Shown here: positions 44,333-53,160 of the stretch, piece by piece
Layout of the letters: every line of letters begins with the position of its first letter
Numbering within the stretch: the stretch's first letter is position 1
Assembly (NCBI RefSeq): GCF_010667575.1
Contig: NZ_JAABNT010000002.1
Location: forward strand, 479,377 to 543,376
Origin: Sulfitobacter sediminilitoris
GTDB taxonomy: Bacteria > Pseudomonadota > Alphaproteobacteria > Rhodobacterales > Rhodobacteraceae
Length of the DNA stretch: 64,000 nucleotides
Direction of reading: 5' to 3'
Program-made: the position numbers and the translations under genes
The notes under the pieces: generated by a model
The model's database searches: none
What the model was told of the DNA's origin: nothing
The model's input: the letters and a program-made list of their open reading frames with translations, nothing else

Positions 44333-46429
44333 TTACTTTCCGCGTTTTGGCGTCGCGCCACCGCTCTTGCCGCCCTGTTTGCCGATTTTGTTGGGCGGCG
44401 TGAAGCGTTTGGACGGATCAGCGGCGCGCTTGTAGCTTTTGCCACCCTCTGCCTTGTCTTCACGTGGCTTGAACGGCTTTCCGCCCTTGGGTTTGCTCCC
44501 CTTGCCACCGTGCGGGGCATCGGCCTTGGGGCCCTCTTTCTTCCAGACTGCCTTGGCCTTTGGCTTTGAGTCGCCGTCAGCTTTTGGTTTCGGCTTGGCC
44601 CCCGGCTTCATCGGGCTGCGCTCTGTCTTGTGGGACTTTGGCGGACGTTCGCCCTTGGGCTTGCGGGGGGTGTCGAACTTTGGTTTCTCCGAGCGCGCAG
44701 CGGGTGCGGCAGCTTCTTCCGGCGCACTGCGTTGTTTGCGCGGCGCAGAGGATGCGTCGGGATCGTAATTGGACTTGCGATACGGCTTGCCACCCGGTTT
44801 GGGGCCGCGTGCGCCCGGGCCTTTTCCGCCGGGCCTGGGGCCGCGCGGCAGGTCAGGGGCCTTGTCGAGTTGAGTCACGACAGCGCCGTCGTCGACTTTC
44901 ATGTCCGGGCCAAGGGCGTTCTTGAACTTCTGCGCGGAACTTTCAAGAATTTCGACAAAGCTGTGATCTTGCTGCACGCGGATCGCGCCGATGTCGTCTT
45001 TGGTCAGATCGCCGCGCTTGCACAGCATTGGCAGCAAAGTACGCGGCTCTGCCCCGTCATTGCGGCCGGTTGAGACGGAAAACCAGACAGTTGGACCAAA
45101 GCTGGGGCGGGGGCGGTCGTCCTTGGTTCCGGGATCAGTGAGGTCCTCGGGGGCCGACGCGCGGGCGCGATAAAGATTGACGAAAGCAGCGGCAAGCTGT
45201 TCGGCGGAGAATTCTTCAGTGAGTTTGGCAACAAAGGCTTCGGCGTCTTCCGGTACTGGGTCAGACCAGGCTGGATCGCTAAGCAGTCGTTCTTCGTCTG
45301 CGGCATTCACCTCGGCGGCGGAAGGTGCCGAAGCCCATTCCGCCTTGAGCTTGGCCCAGCCCAATAGGCGGTTGGCCTTGGTCTTTAACTTTGGCGGCAC
45401 GATAAGCGCGGACACACCTTTGCGACCCGCGCGGCCCGTGCGGCCAGAGCGGTGCAGGAGGGTGTCGGCATTGGTCGGCAGATCGGCGTGGATCACCAGT
45501 TCGAGGTTCGGCAGGTCAATGCCACGGGCAGCAACATCCGTCGCGATGCAGACGCGGGCGCGGCCATCGCGCAGGGCTTGCAGGGCATTGGTGCGCTCGG
45601 ATTGCGTGAGTTCGCCAGACAGGGCCACAACAGAGAAGCCGCGATTGGTGAACTTTGTCGTCAGACGCGCGACAGCGGCACGGGTGTTGCAGAAAACGAT
45701 GGCATTCTTGGCTTCATAGAACCGCAGCACGTTGATGATGGCGTTTTCGGTGTCGCGCGGGTGGACGTTCAGCGCGCGGTATTCGATGTCGGTGTGCTGC
45801 TTTGCCTCGCCTACGGTGGCGATGCGCTGGGCGTCGCGCTGATAGGACTGGGCCAGCTTGGCGATGGCCGCAGGGACAGTGGCCGAGAACATCAGTGTAC
45901 GGCGGTCTTCGGGGGCCTCGGAAAGGATGAACTCCAATTCATCGCGGAAACCAAGGTCAAGCATCTCATCCGCTTCATCCAGCACCACGGCACGCAGATC
46001 GCCAAGGTCAATGTTGCCGCGCTTGATGTGATCGCACAGACGGCCCGGTGTGGCGACAACCACATGCGCTCCACGGTCAAGCGCACGGCGTTCGGTGCGT
46101 TGATCCATCCCGCCGACGCAGGTGGTGACGATGGCCCCGGCCTGACCATAGAGCCAGCCAAGTTCGCGGCTGACCTGCATGGCCAGTTCGCGGGTGGGTG
46201 CGATAATCAGTGCCAGCGGCGCGCCGGCGGGGCCGAAATGCGTGTCCTCGCCCAGCAGGGTAGGTGCGATGGCAAGGCCGAAGCCCACGGTTTTGCCTGA
46301 TCCGGTCTGGGCCGAGACCAGCAGATCGGCCTCAGTCAGTGCGGGGTCGGTTACGGCCTCCTGCACGGGGGTCAGTGTGTCATAGCCTTGGGCGGCAAGC
46401 GCATCTGCGATTGTCTTAATCACGATCAT
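44333..46429 (-). CDS. DEAD-box RNA helicase with DbpA-like RNA-binding domain and basic tail
   Basis: A 698-residue helicase. The motifs are in order: TPVQEAV (Q motif), SAQTGSGKTVGFGL (I), PTRELAMQ (Ia), VLDEADEML (II), FSATVPA (III), IATDVAARGIDLPN (V) and HRSGRTGRAGRKG (VI). A DbpA-like domain follows (RTLLPMLCKRGDLTKDDIGA), then about 170 Lys/Pro/Gly-rich residues that should bind RNA. It probably acts in ribosome assembly or RNA decay. ATG 46429 fits family starts; ATG 46456 is an alternative. Confidence 0.92.
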   Translation of the reverse strand: MIVIKTIADALAAQGYDTLTPVQEAVTDPALTEADLLVSAQTGSGKTVGFGLAIAPTLLGEDTHFGPAGAPLALIIAPTRELAMQVSRELGWLYGQAGAIVTTCVGGMDQRTERRALDRGAHVVVATPGRLCDHIKRGNIDLGDLRAVVLDEADEMLDLGFRDELEFILSEAPEDRRTLMFSATVPAAIAKLAQSYQRDAQRIATVGEAKQHTDIEYRALNVHPRDTENAIINVLRFYEAKNAIVFCNTRAAVARLTTKFTNRGFSVVALSGELTQSERTNALQALRDGRARVCIATDVAARGIDLPNLELVIHADLPTNADTLLHRSGRTGRAGRKGVSALIVPPKLKTKANRLLGWAKLKAEWASAPSAAEVNAADEERLLSDPAWSDPVPEDAEAFVAKLTEEFSAEQLAAAFVNLYRARASAPEDLTDPGTKDDRPRPSFGPTVWFSVSTGRNDGAEPRTLLPMLCKRGDLTKDDIGAIRVQQDHSFVEILESSAQKFKNALGPDMKVDDGAVVTQLDKAPDLPRGPRPGGKGPGARGPKPGGKPYRKSNYDPDASSAPRKQRSAPEEAAAPAARSEKPKFDTPRKPKGERPPKSHKTERSPMKPGAKPKPKADGDSKPKAKAVWKKEGPKADAPHGGKGSKPKGGKPFKPREDKAEGGKSYKRAADPSKRFTPPNKIGKQGGKSGGATPKRGK

Positions 46430-46652
46430 GTCCTGTTCTGGAACGGCTTGGCCCATCATAGACCAAGAGCCTTTGGCGGGGCCAAGGCGTAAGTTTCGGC
46501 CGTCGGTAAGCCTTTGGTGCACAAATGTACATGGTTTTGTTTGCCTACGATTCATGCGTGCGGGCGTTCCGCTGCTTGGTCCTAGCCATTCGCCTGCGCA
46601 GTTTCTTGGATTTTCCTCATCAGATGATGTAGCCTGAGACACGGAGGGTACC

Positions 46653-47177
46653 ATGAGCAGAGACTTGAAAGACGCCTTTGGCGGGCGCGCCCCTCTAGGT
46701 AAACACCCGGCTGCAGCGACGATTGAAGATGTCATCACCTTCCAATTGCATATTTTGGTCGCCATCGGGGAGCGTGCGGGTCAGCATTGGTCGGAACGGA
46801 TGTTTGACCTGAGCCTGAACGAGTGGCGGTTGTTGGCGCTTGTGAAGGCGCGTGGACCCTGCCGGGCCAGTGACCTTGCCGATCTGTTGTTGATGGACAA
46901 GAGCCAGACCAGCCGCGTGATCAAATCGCTGCAGAAAAAGGATCTTATCCAGAATATGGCTGATCCGACCGATGGCCGGGCTGTGGTTTTGAAGATCAGT
47001 CAGAAAGGCAACGCGCTTTACAAAGATGTTTTTGCCGAGGTGATGAACAGTAATGAACGGATTCTGGCCGCTTTGAGCGTTGAAGAAGTGGAGGCGTTTG
47101 AAAAGACGCTGAAAAAGCTGATCGGACATTCGCAGGATCTGCTTGAGGTGCGTCTGGGCCGCAAGATCGTGCGTTAG
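46653..47177 (+). CDS. MarR family transcriptional regulator
   Basis: A 174-residue winged-HTH protein. The DNA-binding part is LSLNEWRLLALVKARGPCRASDLADLLLMDKSQTSRVIKSLQKKDLI (quoted in overlapping parts), followed by the wing DPTDGRAVVLKIS, which carries the MarR DxRxxxV-like motif. A good ribosome site (ggaggg) precedes ATG 46653. Divergent from the helicase gene and upstream of the imuA operon; its ligand and targets are unknown. Confidence 0.92.
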   Translation: MSRDLKDAFGGRAPLGKHPAAATIEDVITFQLHILVAIGERAGQHWSERMFDLSLNEWRLLALVKARGPCRASDLADLLLMDKSQTSRVIKSLQKKDLIQNMADPTDGRAVVLKISQKGNALYKDVFAEVMNSNERILAALSVEEVEAFEKTLKKLIGHSQDLLEVRLGRKIVR

Positions 47178-47274
47178 GCGCATCCGAGCGGTGGGTGGCC
47201 AGCGGCGGAAATTTCTCCGGCTTCTGTAATGTCAGACTGGAAGTTTGCAGGGCGCTGCGCTATCTTCACAAAAA

Positions 47275-47289
47275 GAACAAAACATGAAC
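47275..47289. promoter_or_regulatory. SOS (LexA) box upstream of imuA
   Basis: GAACAAAACATGAAC is GAAC-N7-GAAC, the reverse complement of the alphaproteobacterial LexA consensus GTTC-N7-GTTC. It ends 13 bp before the imuA ATG and overlaps where RNA polymerase would start, as expected for repression of the imuA-imuB-dnaE2 cassette. Confidence 0.8.
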
Positions 47290-47302
47290 AATGGAGGGAT
47301 GC

Positions 47303-48025
47303 ATGCCAACCGATTCTCCCAATGCGCAGGTGATTTCCCTGTCGTCCAAACGTCTGGTCACGGATGTGCCTGCCCCCAACGGCGGCGATGCGGTGCTGCG
47401 CGATGTGCTGTCGGGCGGCCCTTTCGACGGGGCGGTCACGGGTTTCGTGTTGTCCTGTCTGCCCGACAGCGAAGCGCCTGTTCTGTGGGTCAGTTGCCGC
47501 ATGTCGCGGCGCGAGAACGGGCGGCTTTATGGTCCGGCCCTGCGCCAGTTCGGCTTCAAAGGGCATGTGCTGCGGGTCGAGGTGAGCCATCCGCGCGACG
47601 TGTTTTGGGCGATGGAAGAAGGTGCTGCCTGTGCCGGGCTTTCGGCGGTCGTGGGCGAGATTCACGGCGCGCCGGAGGTGCTGAGCTTTACCGCGACCAA
47701 GCGACTGGCGCTGCGGTCAGAGGCATCGGAGGTGCCGGTCTGGCTGATCCGGTCTGGCGATCACGGCGCGCTGAGTGCGGCGCGCGAGCGCTGGCGGGTA
47801 TCGTCGCTGCCGTCGGAGGTACATCCGTGGAACCGGGCAGCGCCGGGTCATCCGCTGTGGGAGGCCGATTTGTTCCGCGCACGCGGCCGTGCGCCGGGCG
47901 TTTGGGATGCACGTCATGAGCCCGCAGCCAGATGGGCAAAGGATCGTCTCCGCCTTCTTTCCCGATCTGGCGATGGACCGGTGGCGCAGGATCACAGCCC
48001 AGCAACGGAGCTTGCCCGGGGATGA
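47303..48025 (+). CDS. imuA: ImuA, RecA/SulA-like accessory protein of the mutagenesis cassette
   Basis: A 240-residue protein with ATG 47303 after ggaggg. It resembles ImuA of alphaproteobacteria: GGPFDGAVTGFVLSCLPDSE, PVLWVSCRMSRRENGRLYGP and SFTATKRLALRSEASEVPVWL, a degenerate RecA-like core. ImuA works with ImuB and DnaE2 in damage-induced translesion synthesis. The end overlaps the imuB start by about 119 bases in a different frame. A SOS box lies directly upstream. Confidence 0.85.
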   Translation: MPTDSPNAQVISLSSKRLVTDVPAPNGGDAVLRDVLSGGPFDGAVTGFVLSCLPDSEAPVLWVSCRMSRRENGRLYGPALRQFGFKGHVLRVEVSHPRDVFWAMEEGAACAGLSAVVGEIHGAPEVLSFTATKRLALRSEASEVPVWLIRSGDHGALSAARERWRVSSLPSEVHPWNRAAPGHPLWEADLFRARGRAPGVWDARHEPAARWAKDRLRLLSRSGDGPVAQDHSPATELARG

Positions 48026-49460
48026 CGTCCCTGTGGTGCTGTCTGAACAGGGCACGCATGGGCCGGTGATTTATGCGCTGAGCGCCGAGGCGCGGCGGCG
48101 GGGGATCGTTGAGGGCACGCGGGTGGTCGACGTGCAGGCAATCCACCTGGATTTGCACGTGGAGCGGTCGGACGCCGAGGGCGACCGGAAGCTGCTCGAT
48201 CGCGTAGCGATTTGGGCGCGGCGCTGGTGCCCGTGGACCGTACGGGATGGTATGGATGGGGTAACGATGGATATCACCGGTGCGGCGCATCTGTTCGGCG
48301 GCGAGGCACGGATGCTGCGGGACATGGGCGCAAGGTTCAAGATGCAGGGATTGAGTGCGCGGCTGGCGGTGGCGCCCACGCGCGGGGCAGCGCAGATGCT
48401 GGCGCGTCATGGCGGCGGCGGGGTGATCTGCGGACCCGATGATCTGGCGGTGGCGGTGGCGCCCTTGCCGGTGGCAGCGCTCAGGATCAACGCGGATACG
48501 GTGCGGTTGTTGCAGCGGCTGGGGCTGAAGACGCTGGGCGCGCTGATGGAGGTGCCGCGTGTGGCGCTGATGCGGCGGTTCGACCGGGTGGCCGAAGAGT
48601 TCAATCCGCTGGTGTTGCTCGACCGTGCGCTGGGGCGGACGGCGGACCCGCTCAATGCGCCGGAGGATGCGGTGCGCTGGCTGGCACGGGTGCGGCTGGC
48701 CGAGCCGGTGATCGACCCGGTGCCGCATCTGGATGCGTTGGCGGCGGACCTGTGTCGGCAGATGGCCAAGGCAGAGCTGGGTGCGCGGCGGTTGCGGTTG
48801 ACGATCTACCGCGTGGATGGCGAATGGCGCTCGCGCGAGGTGGCTTTGGCCTCTGCCAGCCGGGAGGCGGCGCATCTGGTGCGGCTGATGGCGGGCAAGC
48901 TGGAAGGGATCGACCCGGGCTTCGGGTTCGATCTTTTGACGCTGGAGGCATTGAGGGTGGAGCCGCTGGCGCTGCATCAGGATCATCTGGATGGCGCGCG
49001 GGATGCCGGGAAGGATGTGGCGGCGCTCTTGGACCGGCTGACGGCGAAGCTGGGGCCCGAAAAGGTGACATGGTCGGCGTGGTGTCAGAGCCATGTGCCC
49101 GAAAGGGTCGAGGGGCGTATGGCGACTTTGGCAGGAGCGCCGGAGGCTGTGATTGAGGTCGCACGAGAGCGACCCTTGCGCCTTTTGGAGCCGACCGAAG
49201 AGATTGTCGTTCTCTATGCCGTGCCCGAAGGGCCGCCAGCGCGGTTTCGCTGGCGACGGGTGTCCTATCTGACGGCGCGCTACGAGGGGCCGGAGCGGGT
49301 GTCGCCTGAGTGGTGGCGGGACCGGCCGGGGACCCGGCTCAGAGATTACTACAAAGTCGAGGTGGGGGACGGGCGACGGTTCTGGATCTATCGCGAGGGG
49401 ATATTGGGGGACGGACGCGGGGGCGATCCGCGCTGGTTTGTACAAGGGATTTTTGCGTGA
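47907..49460 (+). CDS. imuB: ImuB, Y-family polymerase-like protein
   Basis: A 517-residue Y-family-like protein (RIVSAFFPDLAMDRW, VDITGAAHLFGGEARML in context of DG(M/V)TMDITG, LKTLGALMEVPRVALMRRF for the thumb/HhH part). ImuB proteins usually lack the catalytic acidic residues and act as hubs between DnaE2, the beta clamp and RecA. ATG 47907 is used; ATG 47916 is an alternative. The large overlap with imuA is unusual but the N-terminal ImuB motif FFPDLAMDRW lies inside it, so the overlap seems real. Confidence 0.87.
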   Translation: MHVMSPQPDGQRIVSAFFPDLAMDRWRRITAQQRSLPGDDVPVVLSEQGTHGPVIYALSAEARRRGIVEGTRVVDVQAIHLDLHVERSDAEGDRKLLDRVAIWARRWCPWTVRDGMDGVTMDITGAAHLFGGEARMLRDMGARFKMQGLSARLAVAPTRGAAQMLARHGGGGVICGPDDLAVAVAPLPVAALRINADTVRLLQRLGLKTLGALMEVPRVALMRRFDRVAEEFNPLVLLDRALGRTADPLNAPEDAVRWLARVRLAEPVIDPVPHLDALAADLCRQMAKAELGARRLRLTIYRVDGEWRSREVALASASREAAHLVRLMAGKLEGIDPGFGFDLLTLEALRVEPLALHQDHLDGARDAGKDVAALLDRLTAKLGPEKVTWSAWCQSHVPERVEGRMATLAGAPEAVIEVARERPLRLLEPTEEIVVLYAVPEGPPARFRWRRVSYLTARYEGPERVSPEWWRDRPGTRLRDYYKVEVGDGRRFWIYREGILGDGRGGDPRWFVQGIFA

Positions 49461-49583
49461 CGACGCCCCGCCCGCGGTCCCGTCTAGAGAGAGATAGAGG
49501 TACGAATAAGAGGTTTTGAAAAGTCGATGTCCTTGGGTTGGTGTGCTGCCCTATCAACCGTTCCGCCCGTGGGCACCACGGGC

Positions 49584-49699
49584 ATCGCCCTCCCTCCTCC
49601 AAGGAGGGCGTTCGAGACGTTCCAATCCGAAATCACCTTTGTTTTGTGCCGCCGCCGTTCGCCGCATGATCGTTCCAAACGCCCTCCAGGGAGGGCGAT
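49584..49699. repeat. 116-bp nested inverted repeat between imuB and dnaE2
   Basis: Outer arms atcgccctccc (49584-49594) and gggagggcgat (49689-49699) and inner arms ggagggcgtt (49603-49612) and aacgccctcc (49678-49687) are perfect inverted repeats. Neighbouring arms can pair instead as two local hairpins (49586-49610 and 49680-49697). This gives two mutually exclusive folds in the leader of dnaE2. The 264-bp gap has no other gene. Confidence 0.7.
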
Positions 49700-49724
49700 A
49701 CCCTTAACGCACTGATGATACTCC

Positions 49725-52700
49725 ATGCCACAACAGGAAGGACATAAACGCCGCACGCTGGAAGGGGATGACCCCTTCAGGCAGCACCCCCCCAGCCCCT
49801 TCGTGGAGCTGGGGCTGGCAAGCTGTTTTTCCTTTCTCCGCGCGGCTTCGGATGCGGTGGACCTGACGGCGACGGCGAACCTGCTGGGCTATGACGTCAT
49901 GGGCATTGCCGATCACAACACGCTGGCGGGCGTGGTGCGGGTGCATACGGAGGCGAAGAAGGCCAAGGTGCGGCCGCTGATCGGCTGCCGTCTGGTGCTG
50001 ATGTGCGGCGCAGAAATCCTCGCCTATCCGCGCGACCGCGACGCCTATGCGCGGCTGTCGACGCTGCTGAGCAAGGGGAAGATGACCGATATTGACGGCG
50101 GCTGGCAGGAGAAGGGCGAGACGCATCTGACGCTGGAGATGCTGGCCGAACAGGCGCAGGGTCTGGAACTGATCGTTATGCCGCCCGAGGCGCTCGACGT
50201 CTTCGAGGCGGGGTTGCCGCGCCTGACAAAGGCGTTGCCGGGGATGCGCTATGTGGGCGCGGCGTATCTCTATCGTGGGGATGACGTGGCGCGTATCGCG
50301 CGGCTGGACCGGATTGCGCAGGCGCATGGGCTGGGCATTCTGGCGACCAACAACGTGCTTTATCACCGGCCCCACCGGCGGCCCTTGCAGGATGTGATGA
50401 CCTGTATCCGCGAGGGTAAGACGATTGAGACGGCGGGTTTCCTGTTGGAACCCAATGCCGAGCGCTACCTGAAATCACCGCAGGAGATGTGCCGCCTGTT
50501 TGCCGACTGGCCTCATGCGATCCGGGCGACGCGGGCGGTGGCGGATGCCTGCCGGTTCAGCCTCGATGATCTGAAGTACGAATACCCGCACGAGATCGAG
50601 GCGGAGGGGCGCACAGCACAGGAGGAGTTGGAGCGGCTCACGTGGGAGGGGGCGGCACGACGGTATCCGCAGGGCGTCTCGGACCGGATCATGGGGATTA
50701 TTGAGAAGGAATTCGCGCTTATTCGGAGCAAGAAGATTGCGCGGTATTTCCTGACGATCAACGACATCGTGCGCTTTGCACGCGAGGAGGCGGATCCGCC
50801 GATCCTGTGTCAGGGGCGCGGGTCTGCCGCCAATTCCGCCGTTTGTTTCTGTCTGGGTGTCACGAGTGTCGATCCGGAAGAGCATGACGTGCTGTTCGAA
50901 CGCTTCCTGAGCGAGGAACGCGACGAGCCGCCCGATATCGACGTGGATTTCGAACACGAGCGGCGCGAGGAGGTGATCCAGTACATGTACGCCAAGTACG
51001 GGCGCGCACGCGCAGGGCTTTGTGCGACCGTGATCCACTATCGCCCGCGGTCGGCTATCCGCGAGGTGGGCAAGGCGATGGGGCTGTCAGAGGACGTCAC
51101 CAGCAAACTGGCAGGCACCGTCTGGGGCAGTTTCGAGGCGAACGTGGGCGACAAGCGTGTGCAGGAGGCAGGTATGGATCTGAACGATCCCTACCTGCGC
51201 AAGGTGCTGCATCTGGCGCGGGAGATGACGGGTATGCCACGGCACCTGTCCCAGCACGTGGGTGGTTTCATCCTGACCGAGCGGCCTCTGACCGAGATGG
51301 TGCCGATTGGGAATGGGGCCATGCCGGAGCGCAGCTTTATCGAGTGGGACAAGGATGACATCGACGCGCTGGGGATCTTCAAGGTGGATATTCTGGCGCT
51401 GGGCATGCTGACCTGCATTGCCAAGGGGTTCGACCTGCTGCGCGCGCATTACCAGGAGGACTACGAGTTGGCGACAGTGCCGAACGAGGACCCGGCGACC
51501 TATGACATGCTCTGCGCGGGGGATTCGCTTGGCGTCTTTCAGGTGGAAAGCCGGGCGCAGATGGCGATGCTGCCCAAGCTGCGCCCGCGTACCTTTTACG
51601 ATCTGGTGATCGAGGTGGCGATTGTGCGGCCGGGGCCCATTCAGGGGGATATGGTGCATCCCTTCCTGCGGCGACGGCAGGGGATCGAGGGGGTGTCCTA
51701 CCCTGCACCGGGGCCGGAGCATCCGCAGGATGAGCTACTGCGCATTCTGGGGCGGACTCTGGGCGTGCCGATCTTTCAGGAGCAGGCGATGAAGATCGCG
51801 ATTGATGCGGCCAAGTTTTCACCCGCCGAGGCGAACGAGTTGCGCAAGGCCATGGCCACCTTCCGCTCGCGCGGGACGATCGAGACCTTGCAACAGAAGA
51901 TGGTCGGGCGGATGACTGAGCGCGGCTATGACGCGGAGTTCGCCCAGCGGTGCTTTGACCAGATCAAGGGGTTCGGAGAGTATGGCTTTCCCGAGAGCCA
52001 TGCGGCGTCTTTTGCCAAGCTGGTGTACGTGTCGTCATGGATGAAATGCCACTACCCGGCGGCCTTTGCCTGTGCGTTGCTGAATTCACAGCCGATGGGG
52101 TTCTACGCGCCGGCGCAGATCGTGCGGGATGCGCGCGAACACGGGGTTGAGGTGCGTGACGTGGATGTGAACCTGTCGGAATGGGATTGCACGTTGGAGC
52201 CTTGTGCGGAGGGGTTTGCGCTGCGCCTTGGGTTCCGGCAGGTGGACGGGATGCGCGAGGAGGCGGGGCGGCGCATTGTCGCCGTGCGGGAGGCGCCGTT
52301 CGAGGACGTGGCGGGGCTGAAGGAAGTTGCGAAGCTGGACCGGGGTACGGTGCGCAGACTGGCAGCGGCGGATGCGATGCGGTCCATGGGGCTCGACCGG
52401 CGGGCAGCCCTTTGGCAGGCGCAGGGGCTGAAGGATGCGCCTGCCCTGCCGATTTTCGAGGCGGCCGAGGCGCGTGACGAGGGGGCGGAGCCGCAGGTCA
52501 GCCTGCCCGCGATGCCACAGGCCGAACACGTAGTAGCGGATTACCAGACGCTGCGGCTGTCGCTGAAGGCGCATCCGATGAGTTTTTTCCGATCTGCACT
52601 GCGCAAGCAAGGCTTTGCGCGCACCGATGCATTGCCGGGGATGAACCACGGGCAACGTGTGTCACTGGCGGGGCTGGTGTTGGTGCGGCAGAAACCCGGT

Positions 52701-53045
52701 TCGGCCAAGGGTGTCTGTTTCATCACGCTGGAGGATGAGGCGGGGGTGGCGAACCTTGTAATCTGGCCCAAGCTGTTCGAGCATTTCCGACCTGTCATCA
52801 TGTCGGCGCGGCTGATGGTTGTGCATGGCCGTGTGCAAAGCGACGGGCGCGTCATTCACGTGGTAGCGGACCGGCTGGAGGACCGTACAACGCGGCTCGA
52901 TACCCTGTCTGAGGAGCGGGTGCCGGCCACCTACGCGCGGGGGGACGAGGTGACGCATCCCATTCCGAGCCAGGTGGGTGCAGGCAGCGGGCGGCGACAT
53001 CCGCGTGACGTGCGGGTGATCCCGAAGTCGCGGGATTTTCATTAG
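49725..53045 (+). CDS. dnaE2: Error-prone DNA polymerase DnaE2 (ImuC)
   Basis: An 1106-residue C-family polymerase. The N-terminal PHP domain (VELGLASCFSFLRAASDAVDL, IADHNTLAGVVRVHTEAKKA) is followed by the palm: LCQGRGSAANSAVCFCLG and the catalytic PDIDVDFEHERREEVIQYMY with Asp pair. IFQEQAMKIAIDAAKFSPAEA and YGFPESHAASFAKLVY are typical of DnaE2. A C-terminal OB fold ends the protein; the beta-clamp-binding and tau-binding tail of DnaE1 is missing. It performs the nucleotide insertion in the ImuA/ImuB/DnaE2 translesion system. The first 25 residues are weakly conserved, so a later start is possible. Confidence 0.94.
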   Translation: MPQQEGHKRRTLEGDDPFRQHPPSPFVELGLASCFSFLRAASDAVDLTATANLLGYDVMGIADHNTLAGVVRVHTEAKKAKVRPLIGCRLVLMCGAEILAYPRDRDAYARLSTLLSKGKMTDIDGGWQEKGETHLTLEMLAEQAQGLELIVMPPEALDVFEAGLPRLTKALPGMRYVGAAYLYRGDDVARIARLDRIAQAHGLGILATNNVLYHRPHRRPLQDVMTCIREGKTIETAGFLLEPNAERYLKSPQEMCRLFADWPHAIRATRAVADACRFSLDDLKYEYPHEIEAEGRTAQEELERLTWEGAARRYPQGVSDRIMGIIEKEFALIRSKKIARYFLTINDIVRFAREEADPPILCQGRGSAANSAVCFCLGVTSVDPEEHDVLFERFLSEERDEPPDIDVDFEHERREEVIQYMYAKYGRARAGLCATVIHYRPRSAIREVGKAMGLSEDVTSKLAGTVWGSFEANVGDKRVQEAGMDLNDPYLRKVLHLAREMTGMPRHLSQHVGGFILTERPLTEMVPIGNGAMPERSFIEWDKDDIDALGIFKVDILALGMLTCIAKGFDLLRAHYQEDYELATVPNEDPATYDMLCAGDSLGVFQVESRAQMAMLPKLRPRTFYDLVIEVAIVRPGPIQGDMVHPFLRRRQGIEGVSYPAPGPEHPQDELLRILGRTLGVPIFQEQAMKIAIDAAKFSPAEANELRKAMATFRSRGTIETLQQKMVGRMTERGYDAEFAQRCFDQIKGFGEYGFPESHAASFAKLVYVSSWMKCHYPAAFACALLNSQPMGFYAPAQIVRDAREHGVEVRDVDVNLSEWDCTLEPCAEGFALRLGFRQVDGMREEAGRRIVAVREAPFEDVAGLKEVAKLDRGTVRRLAAADAMRSMGLDRRAALWQAQGLKDAPALPIFEAAEARDEGAEPQVSLPAMPQAEHVVADYQTLRLSLKAHPMSFFRSALRKQGFARTDALPGMNHGQRVSLAGLVLVRQKPGSAKGVCFITLEDEAGVANLVIWPKLFEHFRPVIMSARLMVVHGRVQSDGRVIHVVADRLEDRTTRLDTLSEERVPATYARGDEVTHPIPSQVGAGSGRRHPRDVRVIPKSRDFH

Positions 53046-53103
53046 CCGTGTGTTTGGGATAGCTATATCGCAAAGCAGCGGGTCAGCCCGCATTTCGTTA
53101 TGT

Positions 53104-53122
53104 CAGGCAGGGCTCTGCCCCT
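53104..53122. repeat. Short hairpin, gggctctgccc type
   Basis: The stretch caggcagggctctgcccctg forms overlapping stems (ggcag/ctgcc or gggc/gccc). It shares the core gggctctgccc with the hairpin at 24212-24228 and sits between dnaE2 and the SelD fusion gene. It could slow or end transcription from dnaE2. Confidence 0.4.
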
Positions 53123-53160
53123 GAAGCCACAGGGTCCAAGGCCAAAAAGAGAGAAATATT

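Noticed and set aside
47688..49445. 585-codon open frame on the minus strand opposite imuB
   Set aside because: Pro/Arg/His-rich translation without domains, entirely antisense to a well supported gene; a G+C artefact.
49609..49622. Second SOS box before dnaE2 (gttc...gttc)
   Set aside because: The two GTTC are separated by five bases, not seven, so it does not fit the LexA motif.
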